From: Streptomyces sp. WM6386 | GTDB lineage: Bacteria > Actinomycetota > Actinomycetes > Streptomycetales > Streptomycetaceae | Assembly: GCF_000972385.1 (NCBI RefSeq) | Contig: NZ_JXTE01000053.1 | Location: 1 to 64,000 of the forward strand | Direction of reading: 5' to 3' | DNA length: 64,000 nt | Shown here: piece by piece, positions 7,629-16,605 of the stretch | How the letters are laid out: the number at the start of each line of letters is the position of its first letter | Position numbering within the stretch: the stretch's first letter is position 1 | The notes under the pieces: model-generated | Told to the model about the DNA's origin: nothing | Seen by the model: the letters and a program-made list of their open reading frames with translations, nothing else | The model's database searches: none | Position numbers and translations under genes: made by a program

Positions 7629-8765
7629 ATGAGCGTCGGCACGAGCAGCGCACCGGGAGCACGGGACGTGCGGCACGGGTCCGCGCCCGGCCCCGGTGAT
7701 CTGGCCGGGCTCGGCATCGACCCCGACCTCCTGCCCGACGGACTGGTCGTCGCCGACGAGCACGGCCGGGTCGTCTGCTTCAACGCCGCCGCCGAGCGCA
7801 TCACCGCCGTACCGGCCGCCGAGGCCCTCGGGCAGCGGCTCGACAAGGCGCTGCCGTTAGAGGACCTGGAAGGGCGGCGCTGGTGGCAGGTGACGGATCC
7901 CTACGGGGGGCTCGCGATTCGGCGTCGCCAGCCCGAGCGGAATCTGCTCCTTCCCGGCGGACGTGAGGTCCTCGTCTCCGCGCAGTACGTGCGCATCGAG
8001 CCCACCGGGCCCGTCCACCGCGTCGTCGTATGCCTGCGCGACACCGAGGCCAGGCGCCGCACCGAGCGCAGTCACGCCGAACTGATCGCCACCGTCGCCC
8101 ACGAACTGCGCTCCCCGCTCACCTCCGTCAAGGGCTTCACCGCCACGCTGCTCGCCAAGTGGGAGCGGTTCACCGACGACCAGAAGCGGCTGATGCTGGA
8201 GACCGTCGACGCCGACGCCGACCGGGTCACCCGGCTCATCGCCGAGCTGCTGGACATCTCGCGCATCGACTCCGGGCGCCTGGAGGTGCGGCGCCAGCCC
8301 GTCGACATCGGGGCCGCGGTCGGGCGGCACATCCAGGCGTACGTAGCCGCCGGGCAGACCGCCGACCGGTTCCTGCTCCGCATCGAGCAGCCGCTGCCCA
8401 TGCTGTGGGCCGACCCCGACAAGATCGACCAGGTACTCAGCAACCTGCTCGAAAATGCCGTGCGGCACGGCGAGGGAACGGTCACGATTGACGTCACGCC
8501 CTCGGCGTCACCCCGGGAAGGGGAGGACGTCGGTACGTCGGTCACGGTGAGCGACGAGGGGTCCGGCATCCCGGAGGAGTCCATGAACCGCGTCTTCACC
8601 CGCTTCTGGCGGGGCAGCAAGCGCGGCGGCACCGGCCTCGGGCTGTACATCGTCAAGGGCATCGTCGAAGCCCACGGCGGCACCATCACCGTCGGCCGCG
8701 CCCCCGAGGGCGGCGCGGAGTTCCGATTTACGTTGCCCGTGGCGGCGCCGGCGTATCTCGCCTAG
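7629..8765 (+). CDS. Orphan PAS sensor histidine kinase with a TTA codon
   Basis: The 378-residue soluble kinase has a PAS domain at about residues 25-130 (DGLVVADEHGRVVCFNAAAERI). A HisKA dimerisation helix carries His158 in VAHELRSPLTS. The HATPase carries the N box (LSNLLENAVRHG), G1 box (DEGSGIP) and G2 box (GGTGLGLYIVKG). No transmembrane helix is visible, so the signal is probably cytoplasmic. No response regulator lies nearby. Codon 77 is TTA (7857-7859), read in Streptomyces by the developmentally regulated bldA tRNA. ATG 7629 is chosen because GAGGTGGGG precedes it at good spacing. Confidence 0.92.
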   Translation: MSVGTSSAPGARDVRHGSAPGPGDLAGLGIDPDLLPDGLVVADEHGRVVCFNAAAERITAVPAAEALGQRLDKALPLEDLEGRRWWQVTDPYGGLAIRRRQPERNLLLPGGREVLVSAQYVRIEPTGPVHRVVVCLRDTEARRRTERSHAELIATVAHELRSPLTSVKGFTATLLAKWERFTDDQKRLMLETVDADADRVTRLIAELLDISRIDSGRLEVRRQPVDIGAAVGRHIQAYVAAGQTADRFLLRIEQPLPMLWADPDKIDQVLSNLLENAVRHGEGTVTIDVTPSASPREGEDVGTSVTVSDEGSGIPEESMNRVFTRFWRGSKRGGTGLGLYIVKGIVEAHGGTITVGRAPEGGAEFRFTLPVAAPAYLA

Positions 8766-8904
8766 CGGCCCACGGGCGCATTCGTACACCCCCGCCCCGT
8801 TAGACTCGGCCTCTGGCACCTTTGTGTCCCATGGACGGCCCTCTGACCTCTGTGTGAGTCGGTGACGGGGACCTTCAGCCAGCCAATCGGAAGCACGGGA
8901 AGAG

Positions 8905-10026
8905 ATGTCGGCACCGAACAAGTCGTACGACCCTGTAGAGGTCGAGGCGTTGAAGCCAGAAGAGATCGAGCGCATGCGGGACGAGGCGCTCGCCGCCTTC
9001 GCCGCCGCGGACTCCCTCGACGCGCTCCAGGAGGCCAAGGTCGCCCACACCGGCGGCACCTCGCCGCTGGCCCTCGCCAACCGCGAGATCGGCGCCCTGC
9101 CCCCGCAGGCCAAGGCCGCCGCCGGAAAGCTCGTCGGACAGGCCCGCGGCGCCGTGAACAAGGCGCTCGCAGGCCGTCAGACCGAGCTCGAGGCCGAGCG
9201 CGACGCGCGCGTCCTGGTCGAGGAGTCGGTGGACGTCACGCTGCCGTACGACCGCGTACCGGCCGGCGCCCGCCACCCGCTCACCACCCTGTCGGAGCGC
9301 ATCGAGGACGTCTTCGTGGCCATGGGCTACGAGGTCGCCGAGGGCCCGCAGGTCGAGGCCGAGTGGTTCAACTTCGACGCCCTCAACATCGGCCCGGACC
9401 ATCCGGCCCGCGGCGAGGCCGACACCTTCTTCGTGCGGGGCCCCGAGGGCGGCACCGAGTCCGGTGTCGTGCTGCGTACCCACACCTCGCCCGTGCAGAT
9501 CCGCTCGCTGCTCGACCGTGAGCTGCCCGTGTACGTGATCTGTCCCGGTGTCGTCTACCGCACCGACGAGCTGGACGCCACGCACACCCCGGTCTTCCGC
9601 CAGGTCGAGCTGCTGGCCGTGGACGAGGGCCTCACCATGGCCGACCTCAAGGGCACGATGGACCACATGGTCCAGGCCCTGTTCGGCGAGGGCATGAAGA
9701 CCCGGCTGCGGCCGAACTTCTTCCCCTTCACCGAGCCGTCCGCCGAGATGGACATGGTCTGCTACGTCTGCCGCGGCGAGTCCGTCGGCAACCCCGACCG
9801 CCCCTGCCGTACCTGCTCCAGCGAGGGCTGGATCGAGCTCGGCGGCTGCGGCATGGTCAACCCCAAGGTGCTGACCGCCTGCGGCGTCGACCCGGAGAAG
9901 TACAGCGGGTTCGCCTTCGGGTTCGGCATCGAGCGGATGCTGATGTTCCGCCACAACGTCGAAGACATGCGAGACATGGTCGAGGGTGACGTCCGGTTCA
10001 CTCGGCCGTTCGGGATGGAGATCTGA
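8905..10026 (+). CDS. pheS: Phenylalanine-tRNA ligase, alpha subunit
   Basis: This 373-residue class II synthetase subunit charges tRNA-Phe as part of an alpha2-beta2 enzyme. An N-terminal coiled-coil arm of about 100 residues precedes the catalytic core. Motif 1 lies around [15 protein letters not shown], motif 2 is [12 protein letters not shown], and motif 3 is [14 protein letters not shown]. The aminoacylation core is complete. ATG 8905 follows GGAAGAG. The stop TGA overlaps the pheT ATG (TGATG), so the subunits are coupled. The 139-base upstream gap has a -10-like TAGACT near 8800 and no T-box that I can recognise. Confidence 0.96.
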   Translation: MSAPNKSYDPVEVEALKPEEIERMRDEALAAFAAADSLDALQEAKVAHTGGTSPLALANREIGALPPQAKAAAGKLVGQARGAVNKALAGRQTELEAERDARVLVEESVDVTLPYDRVPAGARHPLTTLSERIEDVFVAMGYEVAEGPQVEAEWFNFDALNIGPDHPARGEADTFFVRGPEGGTESGVVLRTHTSPVQIRSLLDRELPVYVICPGVVYRTDELDATHTPVFRQVELLAVDEGLTMADLKGTMDHMVQALFGEGMKTRLRPNFFPFTEPSAEMDMVCYVCRGESVGNPDRPCRTCSSEGWIELGGCGMVNPKVLTACGVDPEKYSGFAFGFGIERMLMFRHNVEDMRDMVEGDVRFTRPFGMEI

Positions 10027-12536
10027 TGCGGGTCCCGCTTTCCTGGCTGCGGGAGTACGTCGACCTGCCGGCGACCGAAACCGGCCGTGACGTCCAGGCC
10101 AAGCTCATCTCGGCCGGCCTCGAGGTCGAGTCCGTCGAGCACCTCGGTGCCGACCTCAAGGGCCCCTTGGTCGTCGGCCAGGTGCTGACGATCGAGGAGC
10201 TGGAGGGCTTCAAGAAGCCGATCCGCTTCTGCACGGTGAACGTCGGTCAGGCCAACGGCACCGGCGAGCCGCAGGAGATCGTCTGCGGCGCCCGCAACTT
10301 CGCCGTCGGCGACAAGGTCGTCGTGGTCCTGCCCGGCGCCACCCTGCCGGGCGGTTTCTCGATCTCCGCGCGCAAGACGTACGGCAAGACGTCCCACGGC
10401 ATGATCTGCTCCGGCGACGAGCTGGGCATGGGCGACGACGGCAGCCACGGCATCATCGTGCTGCCGCCGGAGACCGAGGTCGGCAAGGACGCCATCGAGC
10501 TCCTCGAACTGGTCGACGAGGTCCTGGACATCGCCGTCACCGCCAACCGCGGCGACTGTCTGTCCATCCGCGGCGTCGCCCGCGAGACCGCCATCGCCTA
10601 CGGCCTGCCGCTGCGCGACCCGGCGCTCCTGGACGTCCCGGGCCCCAACGCGTACGGCTACCCGGTGCAGGTCTCCGAGCCGCTCGGCTGCGACCGCTTC
10701 ACGGCCCGTACGGTGAGCGGCCTCAGCCCCGAGGCCCGCTCCCCGCTCTGGCTCCAGCGCCGGCTCCAGAAGGTCGGCATGCGCCCGATCTCGCTCGCCG
10801 TCGACATCACCAACTACGTGATGATGGAGCTCGGCCAGCCGCTGCACGCCTACGACCGCAAGCTGGTCCAGGGCACCATCGGCGTCCGCCGGGCCGGCGA
10901 GGGCGAGGAGATCGTCACCCTCGACGGTGCCAAGCGGAAGCTGCACGCCGAGGACCTGGTCATCACCGACGAGCGCGGCCCGATCGGCCTCGCGGGTGTC
11001 ATGGGCGGCGCGAACACCGAGATCGCCGACCACGAGGAAGGCGAAGGCACGACCGACGTGGTCATCGAGGCCGCGCACTTCGACGCGGTCTCCATCGCCC
11101 GTACGGCCCGGCGCCACAAGCTCTCCTCCGAGGCGTCCCGCCGCTTCGAGCGCGGTGTCGATCCGGCCGCCGCCGCGGCCGCGGCCCAGCGCACCGTCGA
11201 CCTCCTCGTGCTGCTCGCGGGCGGCACCGCCGACGCCGGTGTCACCGAGGTCGCCACGCCGTCCGCGCCGCACACCATCGCCGTCCCGGCCGACCACCCG
11301 GACAGGGTCGCGGGTGTGGAGTACGGCCGCGAGACCGTCGTACGCCGTCTCCAGCAGGTCGGCTGCGATGTGTACGGGCAGGACGAGCTGATCGTCACCG
11401 TGCCGTCCTGGCGTCCCGACCTCACCGAGGTCAACGACCTGGCCGAAGAGGTCATCCGTCTGGAGGGCTATGAGAACCTGCCCTCCACGCTGCCCAAGCC
11501 CCCGTCGGGCCGCGGCCTCACCCACCGGCAGCGGCTGCACCGCCGCGTCGGCCGGGCGCTGGCCGGTGCCGGGTACGTCGAGGCGCCGAACTACCCCTTC
11601 CTCGGCGAGCAGGTCTTCGACCAGCTCCTGCTGGAGGCCGACGACCCGGCCCGCCGGGTCGTGAAGCTGACCAACCCGCTCAACGACGAGGAGCCCGCGC
11701 TCCGTACGTCGCTGCTGCCGGGACTCCTCGGTGCGCTGCGGCGCAACGACGGCCGCGGCTCGCACGACCTGGCCCTCTTCGAGACCGGCCTGGTCTTCAA
11801 CCCGCGCGAGGAGCAGCGCGTCGCCGTCTCGCTGCCCGTCGACCGGCGTCCCACGGACGAGGAGCTCGCCTCGCTGAACGCGGCGCTGCCTGCGCAGCCG
11901 CGGCATGTGGCGGCCGTTCTCGCGGGCGCCCGTGAGCAGGCCGGCTGGTGGGGCAAGGGCCGTCCGGCGGACTGGGCCGACGCGATCGAGGCGGCGCGGG
12001 CCGTCGCCCGTGAGGCCGGTGCCGAACTGGTCGTCCGTGGTGGGCAGTACGGACCGTGGCACCCGGGGCGGTGCGCCGAGCTCGTGGTCGTCGCCGAGGG
12101 CGCGGAGAAGGTCGTCGGGCACGCCGGTGAGCTGCACCCGCGGGTCGTGAAGGCGTTCGGGCTGCCCGCGCGCACCTCCGCGATGGAGCTGGACCTGGAC
12201 GCGCTGGAGGCCGTCGGCGACGACACGCCTCGGGCGCCGAGCATCTCCACGTTCCCTGTCGCCACGCAGGATGTCGCGCTGGTCGTGGACCTGTTCGTGC
12301 CGCACGCCGAGGTCGAGGACGCGTTGCGTGAGGGTGCGGGGTCGCTTCTTGAGGCGATCCGGCTGTTCGACGTGTATGAGAACGCGGAGCAGTTGGGTGA
12401 CGGCAAGAAGTCACTCGCCTATGCGTTGCGGTTCCGCGCAGCTGACCGGACGCTGACCGTGGACGAGGCTTCGGCCGCGCGCGACGCGGCTGTTGCACTT
12501 GCCGGGGAGCGGACGGGAGCGGTCCTGCGCGGCTGA
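10026..12536 (+). CDS. pheT: Phenylalanine-tRNA ligase, beta subunit
   Basis: The 836-residue subunit has the normal bacterial domain order: an N-terminal tRNA-binding OB domain (about 40-150), a B3/B4 editing domain (about 210-390), a B5 DNA-binding-like domain (about 420-500, [21 protein letters not shown]), a catalytic-like core and a C-terminal FDX-ACB anticodon-binding domain (about 740-836, [15 protein letters not shown]). It edits mischarged Tyr-tRNA and positions tRNA for PheS. ATG 10026 overlaps the pheS stop by one base. No anomalies. Confidence 0.96.
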   Translation: MRVPLSWLREYVDLPATETGRDVQAKLISAGLEVESVEHLGADLKGPLVVGQVLTIEELEGFKKPIRFCTVNVGQANGTGEPQEIVCGARNFAVGDKVVVVLPGATLPGGFSISARKTYGKTSHGMICSGDELGMGDDGSHGIIVLPPETEVGKDAIELLELVDEVLDIAVTANRGDCLSIRGVARETAIAYGLPLRDPALLDVPGPNAYGYPVQVSEPLGCDRFTARTVSGLSPEARSPLWLQRRLQKVGMRPISLAVDITNYVMMELGQPLHAYDRKLVQGTIGVRRAGEGEEIVTLDGAKRKLHAEDLVITDERGPIGLAGVMGGANTEIADHEEGEGTTDVVIEAAHFDAVSIARTARRHKLSSEASRRFERGVDPAAAAAAAQRTVDLLVLLAGGTADAGVTEVATPSAPHTIAVPADHPDRVAGVEYGRETVVRRLQQVGCDVYGQDELIVTVPSWRPDLTEVNDLAEEVIRLEGYENLPSTLPKPPSGRGLTHRQRLHRRVGRALAGAGYVEAPNYPFLGEQVFDQLLLEADDPARRVVKLTNPLNDEEPALRTSLLPGLLGALRRNDGRGSHDLALFETGLVFNPREEQRVAVSLPVDRRPTDEELASLNAALPAQPRHVAAVLAGAREQAGWWGKGRPADWADAIEAARAVAREAGAELVVRGGQYGPWHPGRCAELVVVAEGAEKVVGHAGELHPRVVKAFGLPARTSAMELDLDALEAVGDDTPRAPSISTFPVATQDVALVVDLFVPHAEVEDALREGAGSLLEAIRLFDVYENAEQLGDGKKSLAYALRFRAADRTLTVDEASAARDAAVALAGERTGAVLRG

Positions 12537-12544
12537 GGTTGTGT

Positions 12545-12598
12545 GCCGGGTGCGGGTGAGCTGTGGCTGGTCGCGCCCACGCGGCGGAGCCGCAAATG
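12545..12598 (-). repeat. Dispersed hairpin repeat B after pheT
   Basis: Read on the minus strand this contains TTTGCGGCTCCGCCGCGTGG, then GCGCGACCAGCCACAG and a CACCCGCACCCGG end. The first part matches repeat A and the GCGACCAGCCAC core matches the copies near 13,760, 35,230 and 42,400. It starts nine bases after the pheT stop. Confidence 0.65.
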
Positions 12599-12608
12599 TC
12601 ACAGCCCC

Positions 12609-12630
12609 TGTGGGGGGGCGAGCCCCCACA
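12609..12630 (+). terminator. Hairpin terminator after pheT
   Basis: TGTGGGGG (12609-12616) pairs perfectly with CCCCCACA (12623-12630) around a 6-base loop, 73 bases after the pheT stop. Confidence 0.6.
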
Positions 12631-12644
12631 CCCCCATCCGTTAC

Positions 12645-12662
12645 CTCACTCGTTTGAGTGAG
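12645..12662. promoter_or_regulatory. Perfect palindrome upstream of the PP2C gene
   Basis: CTCACTC (12645-12651), spacer GTTT, GAGTGAG (12656-12662). A 7-4-7 perfect inverted repeat about 107 bases before the PP2C start. It could bind a dimeric regulator. Confidence 0.45.
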
Positions 12663-12768
12663 AACTCCCAGCGATCTGGTCCTTCCGGGTCATGCTGTCG
12701 ACAGAATCGGACCGGCCTTTCGGGGTCGGTCCTTCTGTGCTGTCTGGGCCTATTGGGGGGCCATCGGC

Positions 12769-13800
12769 ATGATCCGTATCAGGGGTCGGGTTTCGCGCAG
12801 GGTGCTCTCGCTGGGGTTGCCCACCGCGTGGGGGGCCGTGGCGGTCACATACAAGCTGACCTGCCCGCTCGCCCAGCAGACCGGCTTCGAGGCACGCCTC
12901 GCGACCAGTGCCGTGTTCTTCGCTGTCGGCACCGGGCTGATACTTCACGTCCGGCATGCACTGCTGCGTGAACTCCGGCAGGTCCGGCAGGTCGCCGGTG
13001 CCGCGCAGAGTGCCCTGCTGCGACCGCTCCCGCCGCGCGTCGAGGGGCTGGACATCGCCGCCGCCCAGCTCTCGGCGGACCGTGGGGCCTCTGTCGGCGG
13101 TGACCTGTACGAGGTGATCGCCACCGAGCATGGCGTACGGGTCGTCATGGGCGATGTCCGTGGACATGGCCTCGCCGCTCTCGGTACGGTCGCCGCCGTG
13201 CTCGGCAGCTTCCGTGAGGCGGTCCATGACGAGCCCGAACTCGGTGGTGTGCTGCGCCGGTTGGAGCGCGCGCTGGGCAGACACCTGCGCGAGCGGGCCC
13301 GGGACGACGACCCGGTCGCCGAGGAGTTCGTCACCGTACTGCTCCTGGAGATCGGCCGGGACGGCGATGTGTGCGCACTGAACTGCGGCCACCCGTGGCC
13401 GAACCTGCTGAGCGGCGCACGAGTCGACCCCCTGACCCGAGCGGATCCCCTCCCTCCGCTCGGGCCGTTCCCGCTCCCGCCCGAACTGCCGCCCATGCAA
13501 TGCGGTTACCTGCTCCCCGGCGAGACCCTGGTCCTCCACACGGACGGAGCGGAGGACGCCAGAGACGCTCATGGCCGGTTCTTCTCCCTGCCGGAGGCTT
13601 TGGCAAAGGCCGCGGGAGAGCCTCCTCAAGAGGTACTCGGTTCGGTTTTCGCAGGTGTGTTGCGCCATGCGGCAGGAGCCCCCGCGGACGACATCGCCCT
13701 ACTGGTACTGCGAAACGAGCGTTGCCACAGGCATGCCTCAGGGGCGCGGGGAACTGCGCGACCAGCCACGACGAGCCCGCAGCCGACAACGCACCTTTGA
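12769..13800 (+). CDS. Membrane-anchored PP2C/SpoIIE-type serine phosphatase
   Basis: The 343-residue product has two N-terminal hydrophobic segments (about residues 10-33 and 42-62), then a PPM/SpoIIE phosphatase domain. That domain includes the metal-binding motifs SVGGDLYEV, VMGDVRGHGL, CGHPWP and ADDIALLVL. Such enzymes dephosphorylate anti-anti-sigma factors or two-component partners; no such partner is adjacent. ATG 12769 is chosen (a G-rich stretch upstream), though the frame is open from 12658. The last roughly 20 residues (GARGTARPATTSPQPTTHL) are encoded by a dispersed intergenic repeat, so the true C-terminus was probably extended by repeat insertion or loss of an earlier stop. Confidence 0.85.
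   Translation: MIRIRGRVSRRVLSLGLPTAWGAVAVTYKLTCPLAQQTGFEARLATSAVFFAVGTGLILHVRHALLRELRQVRQVAGAAQSALLRPLPPRVEGLDIAAAQLSADRGASVGGDLYEVIATEHGVRVVMGDVRGHGLAALGTVAAVLGSFREAVHDEPELGGVLRRLERALGRHLRERARDDDPVAEEFVTVLLLEIGRDGDVCALNCGHPWPNLLSGARVDPLTRADPLPPLGPFPLPPELPPMQCGYLLPGETLVLHTDGAEDARDAHGRFFSLPEALAKAAGEPPQEVLGSVFAGVLRHAAGAPADDIALLVLRNERCHRHASGARGTARPATTSPQPTTHL
13739..13797 (+). repeat. Dispersed hairpin repeat C inside the 3' end of the PP2C gene
   Basis: CAGGGGCGCGGGGAACTGCG followed by CGACCAGCCACGACGAG matches, in the same orientation, the copy after argH and, inverted, the copy after argR. Here it lies in frame in the PP2C reading frame and provides its last codons. Confidence 0.7.
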
Positions 13801-14012
13801 GCACAACGGCGTTCAGTCGCTCGGCCAAACCGGCGGAGCCGTCCGCCCCGCCACGGAGTGTCGGGCAGGCAGCTGGGCGGACGGCGCGGATTCGGGCCGC
13901 CGCACTGTACGAGGGGGAGCCGGCGGCCCGGCCGGCCTCTTGCGAGGCAATTCAGTCAACCGGCTGGAAACTCTCCGCGACAGTGCGCGCACGCTACGGA
14001 TTCGAGCACTCC

Positions 14013-14031
14013 GTTCACACCCCGTGTGAAC
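14013..14031. promoter_or_regulatory. Perfect palindromic operator upstream of the HTH/TPR regulator
   Basis: GTTCACAC (14013-14020), CCC, GTGTGAAC (14024-14031): an 8-3-8 perfect inverted repeat. A -10-like TACTCT follows at 14042-14047 and the gene starts at 14077. The rest of the 276-base gap (13801-14076) holds no recognisable gene. Confidence 0.6.
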
Positions 14032-14076
14032 CCACACCCACTACTCTGACGGCACCGAGCCACCCGGGGGGCATAT

Positions 14077-15417
14077 ATGCAGCCCAACACTCTGCTCGAC
14101 GCGATCCTGGACGAAGCGGGAATCTCGCACGCGGGGTTGGCCGCACACGTGAACCAGGCCGGCCGGGCGCGCGGGCTCGCGCTCCGGTACGAACACACCG
14201 CCGTGGCGCGGTGGTTGAAGGGCCAGCGCCCCCGAGGTCAGGTGCCCGACCTGATCTGCGAGGTGCTCGCCGCCCGGCTGCACCGCACCGTCAACCTCGA
14301 CGACATCGGCCTCGGTGTCCCCGGCGAGCCCTCCGCCCCGCACGGCACCTCGCTGTCCGGGTTCGTGGAGCGGGCCACCGCCCTGTGGCGCTCCGACGAG
14401 CAGCAACGGCCGCACATACTGGGCGCCCCCGCGGTTACCGGCACACCCGCCGTCATGCCGGTGTGGGAGTGGGAGAACCCGCCCGAGGACGTCGATGTGT
14501 CACGTGGCGGGCGGCACCGGGTCACCGCCGGCGACCTGGAGATGCTGCGCGCCGCCCGTACGCACTACGAGCAGATGTACCGGAAGGCCGGCGGCATCGC
14601 GACCCGTACCCGGATCGTCGGCTTCCTCAACGCCGAGGCCGCCCCGCTGCTGCGCGGCAGCTACACCGACGAGACCGGCCGTCAACTGCACCGGGCCACG
14701 GGCGGGTTGGTGGCGGTCGCCGGGATCTGCGCCTACGACTCCGACGCGCACGGTCTTGCCCAGCGGTACTTCCATCAGGCGCTGCGCCTGGCAAAGGCCA
14801 GTGGGGACAGGGGGCTTGGCGCCTATGTGATCGCGCTCCTCGTCAACCAGTCGCTGTTCATGCGGGAGAACCGGCAGGCCGTCGCCTTCGCGGAGGCCGC
14901 GCTGCGTGCCGCGGGCCGGCACATCACCCCCGCGCTCGCCTCCGACCTGTACGCGATGCAGGCGAAGGCGTACGCGCACCTCGGCGACGGCACGAGCGCG
15001 CTGTCCTGCATCCGGCGTGCCGAGCAGGCCGCCGAACGCATCCGGCGTGGATACGAACCCGACGAAACCGGCTATGTCCAGCCGGGGTTGGTCAATGTCC
15101 AGGTGGCGGAGGCGCTGCTCAGCCTCGGCGAGCTGGTGGCGGCGCGGGAGCATGCCTCCGTGGCCGTCGACAATCCGGCCCACGACCGGGGCCGGGTGCA
15201 CCGGCTCGCGATGCTCAGCACGATCGAGCTGCGTCAGGGCAACGCCGACAAGGCGGTGGCCACTGCGGTGCAGATGGCCGAACAGGCCCGCGGAATGGAG
15301 TCCCAGCGCCTGCGCGACAGACTCCGCGCGGTACGCGAACACCTGGTCCGCAGCGGCTGCGCGGGCACATCCGAGGCAGCCGAACTCATCGACGGAGCTC
15401 TGCGCGTACCGCTGTAA
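14077..15417 (+). CDS. HTH/TPR transcriptional regulator (NsdA-like architecture)
   Basis: This is a 446-residue cytoplasmic protein. Residues 5-65 form an XRE-like helix-turn-helix (GISHAGLAAHVNQAG...YEHTAVARWLKGQRPRG), and residues from about 190 to 435 form tetratricopeptide-like helical repeats (ALRLAKASGDRGLGAYVIALLVNQS; EAALRAAGRHITPALASDLYAMQAKAYAHLGD). This layout is shared by Streptomyces regulators of differentiation and antibiotic production such as NsdA. The actual target is unknown. ATG 14077 follows a GGGGGGC stretch. A perfect palindrome upstream suggests it is itself controlled, perhaps by its own product. Confidence 0.85.
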   Translation: MQPNTLLDAILDEAGISHAGLAAHVNQAGRARGLALRYEHTAVARWLKGQRPRGQVPDLICEVLAARLHRTVNLDDIGLGVPGEPSAPHGTSLSGFVERATALWRSDEQQRPHILGAPAVTGTPAVMPVWEWENPPEDVDVSRGGRHRVTAGDLEMLRAARTHYEQMYRKAGGIATRTRIVGFLNAEAAPLLRGSYTDETGRQLHRATGGLVAVAGICAYDSDAHGLAQRYFHQALRLAKASGDRGLGAYVIALLVNQSLFMRENRQAVAFAEAALRAAGRHITPALASDLYAMQAKAYAHLGDGTSALSCIRRAEQAAERIRRGYEPDETGYVQPGLVNVQVAEALLSLGELVAAREHASVAVDNPAHDRGRVHRLAMLSTIELRQGNADKAVATAVQMAEQARGMESQRLRDRLRAVREHLVRSGCAGTSEAAELIDGALRVPL

Positions 15418-15524
15418 ACCCCTGTCAAGACACTGCGCCGCAGCTGTGAGAGGTCGTTCTGCGTCTGCTGCCGAACTGCTCCTGCTGCGATATTGCCACT
15501 TACTCAGCGGAAGGTGGCAGAACC

Positions 15525-16070
15525 GTGCAGTGGACGAAACAGAACGAACAAACTGTGTATGAAAACCGCTGGTTCAGCGTCAACCTCGCGGATGTCGAGC
15601 TGCCGGACGGTCGGCACCTCGATCACTTTTTGATACGGCTGCGGCCCGTCGCCGTGGCCACGGTGGTGAACGAGTCCAATGAGGTCCTCCTCCTGTGGCG
15701 CCACCGCTTCATCACCGACAGTTGGGGGTGGGAACTGGCCGCGGGCGTCGTCGAGGACGGCGAGGACATCGCGATCGCGGCCGCCAGGGAACTCGAGGAA
15801 GAGACCGGCTGGCGGCCGGGACCTCTGCACCACCTCATGAGCGTGGAGCCGTCCAACGGGCTCACCGACGCCCGGCACCACATCTACTGGGCCGAGGAGG
15901 GAGAGTACGTCGGACACCCCGTGGACGACTTCGAGTCGGACCGCCGGGAGTGGGTCCCCCTCAAGCTCGTCCCCGACATGGTCGCCCGTGGGGAGGTCCC
16001 GGCCGCCAACATGGCGGCCGCGTTACTCCTGCTGCACCATCTCAGGCTCGGGCAGGACGCCTTGCCCTGA
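15525..16070 (+). CDS. Nudix hydrolase (ADP-ribose pyrophosphatase-like) with a TTA codon
   Basis: The 181-residue product has the complete Nudix box (GVVEDGEDIAIAAARELEEETGW, matching Gx5Ex7REUXEEXGU) at about residues 80-102 and an N-terminal beta-strand region typical of ADP-ribose or nucleoside-diphosphate-sugar pyrophosphatases. It would hydrolyse a nucleoside diphosphate linked to another moiety; the substrate is not readable from sequence. It starts at GTG 15525 behind AAGGTGG. A TTA codon occurs at 16023-16025 (codon 167), so full translation would depend on the bldA tRNA. Confidence 0.9.
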   Translation: MQWTKQNEQTVYENRWFSVNLADVELPDGRHLDHFLIRLRPVAVATVVNESNEVLLLWRHRFITDSWGWELAAGVVEDGEDIAIAAARELEEETGWRPGPLHHLMSVEPSNGLTDARHHIYWAEEGEYVGHPVDDFESDRREWVPLKLVPDMVARGEVPAANMAAALLLLHHLRLGQDALP

Positions 16071-16111
16071 CCTCCCCCGCCGCGTCCCGCGCCCCCAGGG
16101 CCTCCCCGGCC

Positions 16112-16369
16112 CTAGTGTCCGATGGCCTGCCAGACCGTCGCGATCAGCGCGCCCACGGCCGTGACGGCCGCGACGGCCGGCAGCGGCCAACGGGCGTGCT
16201 CCAGTACGACGAGGCGTGCGCTCAGGTCGTCCAGTTCCTTGTCCGTCTCCTCCGTGCGATGGCTGAGCAGAGCGAGCCCTCCCTCGACGCGCACGTACGC
16301 GACATCGAGTCGGCGGCGTAACTCTGCGAGTTCTCCATGGACCACGGGATGCTCCGGGTCGGCGGTCAC
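16112..16369 (-). CDS. Small tail-anchored coiled-coil protein
   Basis: The 85-residue product starts at GTG 16369, behind a good Shine-Dalgarno (AAAGGAG, 7-base spacing). Upstream in-frame starts lack one. Residues about 8-58 are heptad-rich and charged, suggesting a coiled coil (GELAELRRRLDVAY; RTEETDKELDDLSARLVVLE). Residues about 62-82 form one transmembrane helix (LPAVAAVTAVGALIATVW) with the C-terminus ending just after it. No family recognised. It is monocistronic and converges with the Nudix gene. Confidence 0.75.
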   Translation of the reverse strand: MTADPEHPVVHGELAELRRRLDVAYVRVEGGLALLSHRTEETDKELDDLSARLVVLEHARWPLPAVAAVTAVGALIATVWQAIGH

Positions 16370-16499
16370 GAGTCCGCTCCTTTCCGTAGTCGTCACATCC
16401 CTTGCATGCGCATGAAGAGTCAACTCGCCTGGTGGACGCGTGGGGAGCGTGTGCGACGGGCATATGCGGGCCCGGCGCGCACACGGTGTGTGAATACGG

Positions 16500-16531
16500 C
16501 GGGCCCGGCGCTCCGAAGAGTGCCGGGCCCG
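16500..16531 (-). terminator. Strong hairpin downstream of the 3-hydroxybutyryl-CoA dehydrogenase gene
   Basis: A 14-bp stem (16500-16513 with 16518-16531, one G-U) closed by a CGAA loop. It lies 75 bases beyond the stop of the leftward dehydrogenase gene. The 16370-16605 gap otherwise shows only a near-palindrome (CACACGGTGTG) close to 16480. Confidence 0.6.
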
Positions 16532-16605
16532 TGTTCGTCGCACTGTGTCATCAGCACCCTGTAACGGGCACTGTGCACACGGCCTGAAGATGTCAGGCGA
16601 CGCCG

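Noticed and set aside
8766..8904. T-box or tRNA-sensing leader before pheST
   Set aside because: No T-box sequence or specifier-loop architecture found in the 139-base gap.
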